Origin: Persicaria tinctoria
Taxonomy: Eukaryota; Streptophyta; Magnoliopsida; Caryophyllales; Polygonaceae
DNA: 64,000 nt
Direction: 5' to 3'
NCBI GenBank assembly: GCA_037127255.1
Contig: JBANSL010000004.1
Location: 71,818,627-71,882,626 of the forward strand
Under the pieces are notes generated by a model. It was not told where the DNA came from, ran no database searches, and saw nothing but the letters and a program-made list of their open reading frames with translations. The position numbers and the translations under genes were made by a program. Positions 35,398-45,700 of the stretch are shown here, piece after piece. The number at the start of each line of letters is the position of its first letter. The first letter of the stretch is position 1.

Positions 35398-36778
35398 ACT
35401 TAAATTACGTGATGTCTAATTGCAGTATTCTAGTAGTGGAGAAAAGTGATAATGCATATTTCATATAGGCATTATAGGTGTTTCTTATTGCTTTTAGGTA
35501 TTGGTTTTGCTATGTTTTGAGTCTAGTTCCGTTTATTACTTGTGAAGTATTCGAGTTCGGAATCTATGCGTTTTTAGTGTTTATTCTGCAGAATTACATT
35601 CCGACCTTGGATGGGCTATGGAAAGAGCTTAAGAAGCATGTTTCGGAGCCCATGGGAGTTGAGGAAGAGCTAAGGAGGAGCAAGGAGGCATGACATTGGA
35701 ATTCGTTGAAGGAAGATGAGGAACGACGAGCACTACAGAGACGGCACCCCCCGCCATTTCCACGGCGCCTGTCGTTACCCTAGATCCCGAATACGTGGTT
35801 TTGGATCGGAAGATAATTACTTTATATTATTTCTATTACTTTCCTCTAGGGTTGTGCCGACCTTAGGAGACTCTATTTAGGTTGTTTTTCACTCTATTCA
35901 ACTCTGGGGGAAGAGACGTACGACATTGTTGAGAGAACTATGAACTCAATTAGAGAGAGAGGGAATTGGTCTATGAGTTGTTAAACTCATAGTTTCGCCT
36001 ATGATTCAAAGACATGATTGTTTGGATTGTGAAGATTTGAGTTTATTTGATTTTTCATATTCTTAGTTATCATCTTGTGCTTAATTTATATTTTTGTTCC
36101 TTTATATGTTTGATTAACATGTTAGGAATTGCATCTTTAGCTATGAATTTGTTGTTGTTTTCTTGATAGCAAACAAAGGTATTGATGATAGTGATGTCTC
36201 TTTGTCTTTGTAGTGGATGATTTCAATTGATCTATGTTGAGGGCTTTTTATTGAGATTGAGTTCGGTATGCGCCTATTAGTCTTGATTGAATAGAGTCAA
36301 TGTGCCAATTGGTCTTGATTACTTGAGTTCTTAATGCTATTCTTTAGTGATATCGAATAAGATGAGTGAATCTCTGTGGATCTCTCAACTTTAGTCGGGT
36401 AGACCTAAGAATATGAATAATTGATAAATTCATCCGAGGACCATGAATTCCAACTATTGTCAGAGACTTACAGGTGAAATGTTCTTTCTATCTTAATATC
36501 AACTGCTTTGTGATTTCCAATCTGGTTACTTTTATATTTGCTATTTGTCTATTGCTTTGTGATTTCCAGTCTTTTCTAGAGTTATTGAGTAGGAAATCAC
36601 TTCTCCTTGTGGGTTCGACATCGGACTTTCTTGCTATACTAGTAGTTATTTGGTTTATCAAGTGATTGGTGTCCTAATCTATTGGTTGTGTGTTTAAGTT
36701 TGGATTTTATCATTAGTTTGGAAATGGAGAAATTGCTAACGACATTCCTCCCGCATCAATTACTCTTTTCTTTAACTC
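35398..36778 (+). repeat. Probable 5' LTR remnant of the old Athila-like element
   Basis: No protein is recognised here. The sequence directly precedes a PBS and gag, so at least its right part should be LTR. The left LTR border was not located, and it does not resemble the TGTTGT-type LTRs to the right. A 71-codon frame at 35478-35693 (ending ELRRSKEA) is unassigned. Confidence 0.45.
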
Positions 36779-36836
36779 TTGGCGCCATTACTGGGGAGAA
36801 GAAATTGCAAACTTCTTGGCGCCATTACTGGGGAGA
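36779..36836 (+). other. Primer-binding site, tandemly duplicated
   Basis: TTGGCGCCATTACTGGGGAG occurs at 36779 and again at 36816, a 37 bp tandem duplication. It matches the Athila-type PBS found at 47711 (TTGGCGCCGTTGCCGGGGA) with a few differences. Confidence 0.8.
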
Positions 36837-36897
36837 AGAAAGGAGTTTGCTTTTCTTTAACTCTATCAATTACTCTTTATTTTGAGTTTGTCTTTGC

Positions 36898-37445
36898 ATG
36901 GTTCAAACTAGGTCTTCTAATTCATCGTCTTTGTCTTTTGATCCCGACGTTGAAAGATCGTTCCAATTGAAGAGGAGGCTCGTGTTTGAGACAGATGAAG
37001 AGATGACATACGTTGTTGTTAATCCGCCAAGAAGGACCATGAGAAACCTAAAGGAACCTGATTTGAGTGCTCAACCACTTGCAATTAGTCTTCCTGATCT
37101 CCGTAAGGGTTAAAGATTTGAGTTCAAGTGGAATTGGTCATCTATTTTGCCTTACTTTCATGGATTGCCTGGGGAGGAGCCAAACAAGCACCTTGCTACC
37201 TTTGCAAGCGTATGTGATAGACTGAGACCCCAAGGCTTAACTGACAACCAATTGATGCGGAGAGTGTTCCCCTTTACTTTGAAAGATGCTACAAGCGATT
37301 GGCTTTCCTACAAAAGTACTCTCCTGTGACTCGCCTCAACAAACATAAGAAGGAGCTTTCCAATATTGAGCAATCACCTACGGAGAGTCTTTACGATTAT
37401 GTTGAGCAGTTCAAGAATCTTAAGGGTAGTTGCCCGCAACAAGGT
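36898..37445 (+). pseudogene. Athila-like gag, N-terminal part
   Basis: The ATG at 36898 opens MVQTRSSNSSSLSFDPD. After an in-frame TAA (37111-37113) the same frame gives SSILPYFHGLPGEEPNKHLA and FPFTLKDATSDWLSY, a typical gag core. A deletion with frame change then leads to KYSPVTRLNKHKKELSNIEQ and YVEQFKNLKGSCPQQGIP, where the CRM element is inserted. Capsid-forming role is inferred from family. Confidence 0.8.
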
Positions 37446-37450
37446 ATACC
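37446..37450. repeat. Left target-site duplication ATACC of the CRM element
   Basis: ATACC here and at 44883-44887 bracket the CRM LTR ends; gag sequence resumes after the second copy. Confidence 0.92.
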
Positions 37451-38560
37451 TGACGTGCTCGGACCCGGGCTCGAGCAAAAGGACCGGCGACGAGAGTTCC
37501 AAGAAGTCCGGAAGTTGTTGGCAGTTCTGGAGCAGCAGATCATTCGGCAAAGAATGCCGATTTCCCGTCGATGGGCTAGGCTTCTGGAAACGTGTGAGTA
37601 CTACTTTTGTAGATCCTGAAGTCGCGGTCACGGATTGGGTCAGATCTCATCAATCGGATGTCAGGCGAAGCGGGAAATCGCGTTTTACCGAGACGTCGCC
37701 TGTGCAGAGACGATTCCGAAATGGGGTTCGTTTGAGAGGTATTGAGGGCTGTTGTGAGAGTGACGTTTTGGGTATAATTGAGGGTGATAATGGGGCTGTG
37801 GAAGGCCTTAGAATGGTGGTAAAGAAGGGGTATGGGGTTGAGGGATATGTGATGCAAGATCGCTCTCGGCCTCGCACTCCGAGCTCTCTCCAACACTCGA
37901 TCTTCCACACTCTCGGCCTCGCACTCCGAGTGTTTCCGACCATTTGATTTCGTCGTCTCTCACTAAGGAATCTCCTTCAGCCTCTCACCGAAGGTTTTGT
38001 TCCCAGCCTCTCACCTAAGAACAAGATTCTTAACCCGAATCACAGGAAGCTAAAAGGCTCACTTTTTCTCAAAATTCAACTTATTTCAAAACAAATGTCA
38101 AGCTTACATATATATATAGGACTTGTATGAAATCTAAGAAATTAAAACAAGACAAACAATAAATGAAAAGGACGTGGGATTTGGGCAAGTCTTTTGGGCT
38201 TAGTCCAAAATTTGTTTGGAAAAACAAATGCAAGAGCATATTATCCTAGGAAAATAGGTAGTTTGGTTTTGAAAGATTTAGCTTGGAATCCTCTCTAATT
38301 AAGTCTCGGTCGGCGCCAATTTAGACTTAACTTGTAGCAAAGTGACCGAGTGTGGTGGTGACTCCTCAAAGATTAAAACCGATTGACCAAGTTGGCGAGC
38401 TCGGGCTCTTGTCAACGGTGGGGTAGTTTGAGGTAAAAGTGGCTCCTCTTCCATCTCCTCATAGTTAGCATCTTCAATAGCATCCATCGGAGCTCCATCC
38501 CTAGCATCTAGATCACCAACCCGATCGTCAGATAAGCTAGCTCCGTCGAGGGTCACATCA
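37451..38560 (-). repeat. CRM 3' LTR (1,110 bp, with extra sequence)
   Basis: On the minus strand it starts at 38560 (TGATGTGACCC) and ends at 37451 (GCACGTCA). It matches the 5' LTR over about 37950-38560. Its distal part is about 300 bp longer, and roughly 37500-37840 has no counterpart in the other LTR. The first 262 bp also encode the polyprotein C terminus. Confidence 0.85.
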
Positions 38561-41500
38561 TCCTCCCCCCCTTGAAAAGGATTCGACCCCGAATCCGTCA
38601 GCTCCTCAAGTAGCCCATCCCCTGCAAGAAATGGAGCTAAGTCAGAGACATTAAAAACATCATGAACACCATACTTACTTGGGAGATCAATTCGGTAAGC
38701 GTTGTCGTTAATCTTCTCTAGCACCATGAATGGCCCATCAGCTCGTGGCCGCAACTTAGATTGCCGCAAAGTAGGAAATCGATCCTTCCGGAGGTGAACC
38801 CAAACCAAGTCTCCAACCTCCAATAATAGCTCCTTGCGATGCTTGTTGGCCTAGTTCACATACTGTTGAGTTCGACGCTGCAGCTGTAGTCGAACTCTCT
38901 CATGCAAAGACTTCACCAACTCAGCCCGGGACTTACCAGCAAGGTCCTCGGGAGACGATAGGGGCTGCGGTACCAAATCCAATGGTGTGTGGGGATTTCT
39001 ACCATAAACCACCTCAAAAGGAGACATCTTGGTGGCGGAATGCACAGCCCGATTGTAAGCAAACTCGACATAGGATAAACAATCCTCCCACTTGCGCAAG
39101 TTAGTAGCAAGCATAGTACGCAGCAAAACACCTAGAGTCCTATTAACTACCTCGGTTTGACCATCTGTTTGAGGGTGGCTAGAAGTAGAAAATAACAGCT
39201 TGGTACCTAGCTTAGCCCACAAGGTCTTCCAGAAGTAGCTAAGGAACTTAGAGTCCCTATCAGAAACAATAGATTTAGGCACCCCTTGTAGCTTCACAAT
39301 ATAATCAAAGAATAAGGTAGCAACATGAGAAGCATCATCAGTTCTAGAGCAAGCTATGAAATGGGCCATCTTAGAAAACCGATCTACCACAACAAATACA
39401 GAATCATGGCCTTTCCTAGTTTTAGGCAAGCCTAGCACAAAATCCATAGAAATGTCCTCCCATGGGGCACTAGCTAGAGGTAGGGGAAGGTACAGACCAT
39501 TCGGGGTCGATCTAGACTTAACTTTAGCATAAGTAACACAACTAGCACAACATTTCTCAACATCAGATCGCATCCTAGGCCAATAAAAATGATCCTTCAA
39601 AACTCCTAAGGTCTTAGCAACCCCAAAATGCCCCATCAATCCACCTCCATGTGCCTCTAAAACCAACAATGATCGAACCGAACAACGAGGCACACAAAGG
39701 CGGGAGGCGCTAAATAAGTAACCATCATGCACAAAATAACTACCAACACTAGGGGAACCAGCGGATTGCACACATTGACAGAATATATCCCCAAAATAAG
39801 CATCAGCAGAGTAGAGATCAAGTAGCATGGAAAAGCCAAGAACACGAGCTTCAAGAGTAGAGAGAAGAGAATACCTACGAGAGAGGGCATCAGCGACAAT
39901 GTTGTCCTTCCCTTTCTTGTACTTGACCACATAAGGAAAAGCCTCGATGAACTCAATCCACTTAGCATAGCGAGCGCTAAGGGTTGTTTGGCTCCGGAGA
40001 TACTTCAAGGCCTCATGGTCTGTATGTATCACGAACTCACGGGGCAACAAGTAATGAGCCCAAGTCTGTAAAACACGAACCAAGGCATACAACTCCTTGC
40101 CGTAGGTAGTGTTAGAGTAATTCTCTGTAGCTCCTCCTAGCTTCTCGCTAAAGTAAGTGATAGGTCGACCTTCCTGCATCAAAACACCACCAATACCAAC
40201 CCCAGATGCATCACACTCAATCTCAAAAGTCTTTGAGAAATCAGGAAGTGCAAGTAACGGAGCATTCGTTAACCGCTCCCGAAGTGTAGCAAAAGCCTCT
40301 TCTTGCGCTGGACCCTATTTGAATGACATCCCTTTCTTTGTTAGTTCTGTAAGAGGGGCAGAAATGCTGCTGAAGTCCCTGACGAACCTACGATAAAATC
40401 CTGCTAAGCCTAGAAAGCTCCGTATCTGAGTAACGGATGTTGGTTGAGGCCACTCTCGAATAGCTCGAATCTTCTCTGTATCCACCTGCAAGCCATCTTT
40501 ACCTACAACAAAACCAAGAAAGACGACAGTATCGGAGCAAAACTGACACTTCTTCAAGTTAGCAAACAAGTGCTCCTTCCTAAGAACTAGAAAAACAGCG
40601 CGCAAGTGTTCAGCATGCTCTTCTAAGGACTTGTTGTAAACAAGGATATCATCAAAGTATACGACAACAAATCGATCTAAGAATGCATGCAAAACATGGT
40701 TCATCAGGCGCATAAAAGTACTAGGAGCATTAGTTAGACCGAAGGGCATGACCAACCACTCGTAAAGACCATATTTGGTCTTAAAAGCGGTTTTCCACTC
40801 GTCACCTTCCTTCATCCTAATCTGATGGTACCCGCTCCTCAAATCAATCTTAGAAAACAAGCAAGCACCATGCAACTCATCTAACATGTCATCTAAGCGA
40901 GGAATGGGATGATGGTACTTAACTGTAATCTAGTTGATGGCTCGACAATCAACACACATGCGCCAGGTCCCATCCTTCTTTGGTACCAATAAAACTGGGA
41001 CGGCACAGGGACTCAGACTCTCCCTAATATACCCCTTGCTAAGTAAATCCTCTACCTGTGGCTGCAACTCTTTGGTCTCGGTGGGGTTAGTCCTGTAAGC
41101 TGGCCGATTAGGAATAACAGCACCCGACACAAAGTCAATCTGATGCTCTATGCCCCTAAGAGGAGGCAATCCAGCTGGCATCTCATCTGGTAGCATATCA
41201 TGAAACTCCTCGAGTAAACCTGAAATGAAAGAAGGCAACTCAACAGCAGTAGCAGACGATAAACTAGAACTAACATGTAAGTTAGAACTAGTAGAAGTAC
41301 AGACAAGCATAAAACAAACATCACCCCCCTGAATAGCATGTCGGACATCTTGAACCCGAGCGACCAGCAAGCTCTGGGGTTCCTTGGGCAATCCTTGCTC
41401 CAACTTCTGCTTTTCAGCATCCTTTCCGATCTTCTCGTGAGATTGGCGACGCTGTTCCCTAGCAATATAATCAGTGACAACCTCTTGAGGGGTTAGAGGT

Positions 41501-43041
41501 AGAAGCCTTACCCGCTTGCCTCTAAAGGCGAAGGAATACTCGTTGCTGTAACCGTCATGCATCACACGCCGATCATACTGCCATGGCCTACCGAGAAGTA
41601 AATGGCAAGCGGTGATAGGTAGTATATCACATAAGATAGTATCGACATAAGGTCCAATGGAAAAGGACACCTCAGCTTGGTCCTTCACCTTCAACGGTGA
41701 TCCTGAGTAGAGCCATTGCAGAGTATAGGGTCTCAAGTGTACCTGAGTGGTTAGAGAGAAACGATCCACGACTTCCTGGCTAATAATATTATAGCATGAG
41801 CCACCATCAATAATAACAGTGCAAATCTTACCTCCGATGGTGCAACAGGTGTTGAACAAGTTCTCCTGCTGAGAGGTGTCAAGCTCATGCTTCTCACTGG
41901 CGCTCAAAGTCCTCCTAACCACGAAGTTCTCACCAATTGGTGCTCTGGCAACAAGCTCCTCATCCTCTTCCACAACTGGCAGCTTATAAGGGTCATCGAG
42001 GCCTTCCACCTCACTCACCACTTCTCCGAACGAGTTAAGGAGAACCTTTCGTTGGTTGGGGCATTCTCTAGCATAATGCCCAATCTCATAGCACTTGTAA
42101 CACTTGACCTCTCGAGGCCTGCTGGACTCTGGTCTAGGAGGTAGAGGTGTGGGGTTAGGGATGACAGGACTAGGGCTTGGGTTAGCTGGAGGTATAACGG
42201 TGGAGGGGAAAGTAGGACTAGGGTTAGGCGGTTGGGGACGGTAACTCCGAGGTGGTTCTGAAGGAGATTCAGTTCCCGTTCAACGCCTTGTTGAGGACCC
42301 TGTAGACCTTCTTTTGAGGAAGTTTTTGTAAACATGTGTGGCATGATGAAGAGCATCAATCACATGGGTGTGTCGCAGTTGCAACACAATCTCGGCCACA
42401 TCAGAGTTCAGACCTGCAAGAAATTTAGCAAGAATATAAGAGTCCTCATACCTTGTGCCCGATCGCTGCAAAAGGGCGCGTAGATCCTTATAGTAATCGT
42501 CTGGGGATCGAGGACCCTATTTCAATTTCTCTATCCTCAGCAATAGTTGTTGCCCATGATCCGCCGGAATAAAGCGAGCTCGCATCAGACGTGTCAACTC
42601 TCCCCAAGTCGTCACTGGTGGAGCTCGAGTGTAGGCTCGATCTGCTAGTACTCCTTGCCACCAAGAGAGGGCATAATCAGTAAAGTGGATGACAACGAGT
42701 TCCACTTGCTCCTCCTCTGGATATCGATGGAAACGGAAGACCTGTTCAGCTTTGACCTCCCAATCCTGATACGCCTATGAAAATATGGATCCATCTAATC
42801 TCTCATCATCTGACCGTGGATTGTTGCGATTATGGCGATGTCCGTTCCTGTGTCCTCTTCCGCCATCTTGGTTCCTTTGGCCGTCATGGCTACCATGATC
42901 ACTTGGTGCATCTCTCTGGGATGGCGGTAATCTTTGTAGTATCTCTACAATGCTTAGCTCCATTCTGTCCATACGGCGAGTTAGCTCTTGGACAGTTGGG
43001 TCAACTCTGCCTCCTTCCCTATTCACCGAATGTTGTGACAT
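38299..43041 (-). pseudogene. CRM-like Gag-Pol frame with six premature stops
   Basis: One frame of about 1,580 codons, without frameshift, starts at the ATG 43041-43039 (MSQHSVNREGG). In order it shows gag (FTDYALSWWQGVL), a CCHC knuckle (CYKCYEIGHYAREC, near residue 314), protease with D-G-G-S (IIDGGSCYNIIS, near 412), reverse transcriptase (YFDDILVY near 796), RNase H ([20 protein letters not shown] intact) and integrase ([36 protein letters not shown]). A tail FPTLRQSKLRPRADGPFMVL and a TRARARQLG end follow. In-frame stops: 42777-42775, 42519-42517, 42282-42280, 40932-40930, 40317-40315 and 38853-38851. Several fit CAG to TAG, CGA to TGA or TGG to TAG. The element is inactive but little rearranged. 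Confidence 0.92.
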
Positions 43042-44071
43042 CACCACAGACAAACAAACAAACTCGTCAAGCTTGCAAAACAGAAACCTCTCTCTCACTT
43101 TGGTGGACGCTCACACTCTCTCACACACTCCGTTCGTGTGTTTAAAGTGTTTGTCTCGCTATAATGTATTCTCAGAAAAGAAAGAGACTCGAAAACCTGC
43201 AAAATGAGCAAACAACAAATATAATAGCAGTGAGTAGCAATAGACCTCCCCGGTGTTTGGCTCTCCGCTCCTTACTTCAGATGGTACTCTCCTCTCACTC
43301 ACCTTTTCCAACACCACTCAGTGTTGCTCTCACCTCGCCTTTTCCTGTTGCAACAAGCAACACTCTCAACTCTCCTTTTCCCAATGCAAGGGCACGACAC
43401 TCAAGAACCTGATTAATCGCTAGCGGCAACTAGCAAAAACAGTAGCAATCAACGAAACACCAACACAATAGCAAGCACAAATCAGCTGAAAGTGCAACCT
43501 TCGAGCACGAACAAGGGCCTTTCGACGAGTATTTACCAAAACCCGCTATGGTCCTTAGGCAATGCAAAACTAGCGATCTAGCCCGGGTAAGGAAATGAGA
43601 TTGCAATGTAAAATAACATAACCCTTTGGTGAGATGCCGAGGGAGACACCCTAGTGAGAGGCGAAGGTGTCGAAGGGTCGAGATCCTCAGAGTGCGATTC
43701 CGAGAGGATTGAGATCGAGTGTGGGAGATTCAAGGGTGAGAGGCCTGCGGATCTTGCCGTACATATCCGGTTACTAGTAGAAGGTTTATCCCTTCAAATA
43801 AAGGAGGAACCTCGTCGTCGATTCTGGCGGCTCGGAGTGTTCCCGAGCACATCAGAGCTCCATCCCTAGCATCTAGATCACCAACCCGATCGTCAGATAA
43901 GCTAGCTCCGTCGAGGGTCACATCAACAAGGCCCTTCCAAATGGTACGTTACGCCCCTGTACGTTGGATCTGCGTAATGCACTTCAATGGTTGGTCCTCC
44001 ACAAAACTCCAACGGATGGTTGTGGATGCTTGTGACAACAACACAAAAAGATTAAGGAACCCTAGCCGGTC
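43042..44071 (-). other. CRM leader with rearranged LTR pieces
   Basis: Untranslated region between PBS and gag. About 43620-43855 is an inverted copy of the LTR end at 44086-44325. It is followed at 43856-43926 by a direct copy of the other LTR edge (44810-44882). Nothing else coding is seen; 43100-43600 shows no feature. Confidence 0.75.
43620..43926 (+). repeat. Inverted plus direct LTR-edge copies in the CRM leader
   Basis: The inverted part ends GAGCACATCA at 43855, the exact complement of the LTR terminus at 44086. The next bases (GAGCTCCATCCC...GGGTCACATCA) copy the opposite LTR edge in direct orientation. This may be a partial plus-strand LTR trapped by recombination or template switching. 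Confidence 0.75.
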
Positions 44072-44083
44072 GCTCTGATACCA
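44072..44083 (-). other. CRM primer-binding site
   Basis: On the minus strand TGGTATCAGAGC, a perfect complement to initiator tRNA-Met, two bases after the 5' LTR end. Confidence 0.95.
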
Positions 44084-44085
44084 CT

Positions 44086-44882
44086 TGATGTGCTCGGGAA
44101 CACTCCGAGCCGCCAGGATCGACGACGAGGTTCCTCCTTTATTTGAAGGGATAAACCTTCTACTAGTAACCGGATATGTATGGCAAGATCCGCATGCCTC
44201 TCACCCTTGAATCTCCCACACTCGATCTCAATCCTCTCGGAATCGCACTCTGAGGATCTCGACCCTTCGACACCTTCGCCTCTCACTAGGGTGTCTCCCT
44301 CGGCATCTCACCAAAGGGTTTTGTTTTCAGCATCTCACCTAAGAACGAGATTCTTAACCCGAATCACATGAAGCTAAAAGGCTCACTTTTTCTCAAAATT
44401 CAACTTATTTCAAAACAAATGTGAAGCTTACATATATATAGGACTTGTATGAAATCTAAGAAATTAAAACAAGACAAACAATAAATGAAAAGGACGTGGG
44501 ATTTGGGCAAGTCTTTTGGGCTTACTCCGAAATTCGCTTGGAAAAACAAATGCAAGAGCATATCATCCTAGGAAAATAGGTAGTTTGGTTTTGAAAGATT
44601 TAGCTTGGAATCCTCTCTAATTAAGTCTCGGTCGGCGCCAATTTAGACTTAACTTGTAGCAAAGTGACCGAGTGTGGTAGTGACTCCTCAAAGATTAGAA
44701 CCGATTGACCAAGTTGGCGAGCTCGGGCTCTAGTCAACTGTGGGGTAGTTCGAGGTAAAAGTGGCTCCTCTTCGATCTCCTCATAGTTAGCATCTTCAAT
44801 AGCATCCATCGGAGTTCCATCCCTAGCATCTAGATCACCAACCCGATCGTCAGATAAGCTAGCTCCGTCGAGGGTCACATCA
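44086..44882 (-). repeat. CRM 5' LTR (797 bp)
   Basis: Plus-strand ends TGATGTGCTCGGG and GGGTCACATCA. It encodes the same C-terminal peptide (DDRVGDLDARDG, TRARARQLG) as the 3' LTR, confirming that the reading frame overlaps the LTR. Confidence 0.92.
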
Positions 44883-44887
44883 ATACC
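44883..44887. repeat. Right target-site duplication ATACC of the CRM element
   Basis: Matches 37446-37450. Confidence 0.92.
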
Positions 44888-45292
44888 GGAGGATGATCTA
44901 GTGCTATATCTTTATGAAGGCTTGCTTGACACCGATAGGAGTGTCATCAATGCTACTAGCGGAGGAGATATTTTGGATAAAATACCTCAGGAAGCAATGC
45001 AGATTTTTTAAGGGTTGGCTAATGCGTCACAACAATATGGGAGACACCAAGGAGTTAGAGGAGTTCATAACTTAGATAGTTCGAGAGATGGACACAAGGA
45101 TGATATCGATAGGATTATGGAGATCATGAACAAGATGACTCTGCAATTGAATCAACCCCATCAGCCTAGATCTTGTGGAGTTTGTGGAGATCCAAATCAT
45201 CCGAATGATAAGTGTCCTTTGATTCAGGAGGGCACCGCTGAAGTGAATGCTATGGATTATGGACCTCGCCGCATCAACCTAGTCGGGGTGTT
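44888..45292 (+). pseudogene. Athila-like gag, C-terminal part
   Basis: Continues the gag broken at 37445: DDLVLYLYEGLLDTDRSVIN, LDKIPQEAMQIF, an in-frame TAA (45009-45011), GLANASQQYGRHQG and a CCHC knuckle CGVCGDPNHPNDKC (from 45174). It stops at an LTR-like border, so the pol part is missing. Confidence 0.8.
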
Positions 45293-45700
45293 TGTTGTGC
45301 GCCTAATTTGCCATATTTTACATCTACTTTTATATCGATTTCTGTATACATTTCATACATTTGGGTTAGAATAGTACAGAATCTGTGTAGTATATGTTTA
45401 TTTGCCAAATTATGGAGTCTACACTAGTTTCTGTTTAATTTCGCAGAAATCGGACGCACTTTGGAGCTAAAAGGAAAGTCAGGAAGAGCTAAAGATGGTG
45501 TAGCTGGAACAAACTCCATTTTTCACCATTCATCATTCTGAATCAAGTTCTTATATCTTCATGAGAGTTGTATCCCTCGAAAAGAGCTTTCCAACGCATA
45601 CTCATATGTGTCAATCGGGCGAACGAGGACTCGGGAAAGTGCGTTTCAAGAACAGAGCAAAATGTTGAGACCTGAGAATTCTACTCGACGTCGGCTACAT
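45293..45700 (+). repeat. Diverged TGTTGT-type LTR fragment
   Basis: It begins TGTTGTGCGCCTAATTTGCC and follows the first 200 bp of the LTR at 45701 with many changes (shared TTTGCCAAATTATGGA). It is cut by element 1 at 45701. The preceding GGGGTGTT looks like the polypurine tract before the other LTRs of this family, so it may be a 3' LTR left after an internal deletion. Confidence 0.75.

Larger units (their letters stand above)
37451..44882 (-). mobile_element. CRM-like chromovirus, minus strand, inserted in Athila-like gag
   Basis: A 7.4 kb element with LTRs (ends TGA[C/T]GTG...CACATCA on the plus strand), a perfect initiator-tRNA-Met PBS, and a gag-pol frame running 43041 to 38299 on the minus strand. 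The 3' end of the reading frame lies inside the 3' LTR, and there is no classical chromodomain after the GPF tail. Both are features of centromeric retrotransposons (CRM). Reina or Galadriel chromoviruses are the alternatives. Confidence 0.88.
36779..45292 (+). mobile_element. Old Athila-like Ty3/gypsy element remains, split by a CRM element
   Basis: A PBS (duplicated), N-terminal gag, and after the CRM insertion at 37451-44882 the rest of gag with a zinc knuckle. No protease, reverse transcriptase or integrase follows: at 45293 an LTR-like sequence begins. Stops and deletions in gag show advanced decay. Confidence 0.75.

Noticed and set aside
35424..35434. TTCTAGTAGTG as the right end of the CACTA element
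   Set aside because: One mismatch to the left terminus in 11 bases, no longer inverted similarity and no matching 3 bp flanks. Kept only as a tentative finding.
43738..43926. A separate solo LTR or second CRM insertion in the leader
   Set aside because: The inverted and direct pieces are partial, and no target duplication or complete LTR is present. A rearrangement of the same element explains it better.
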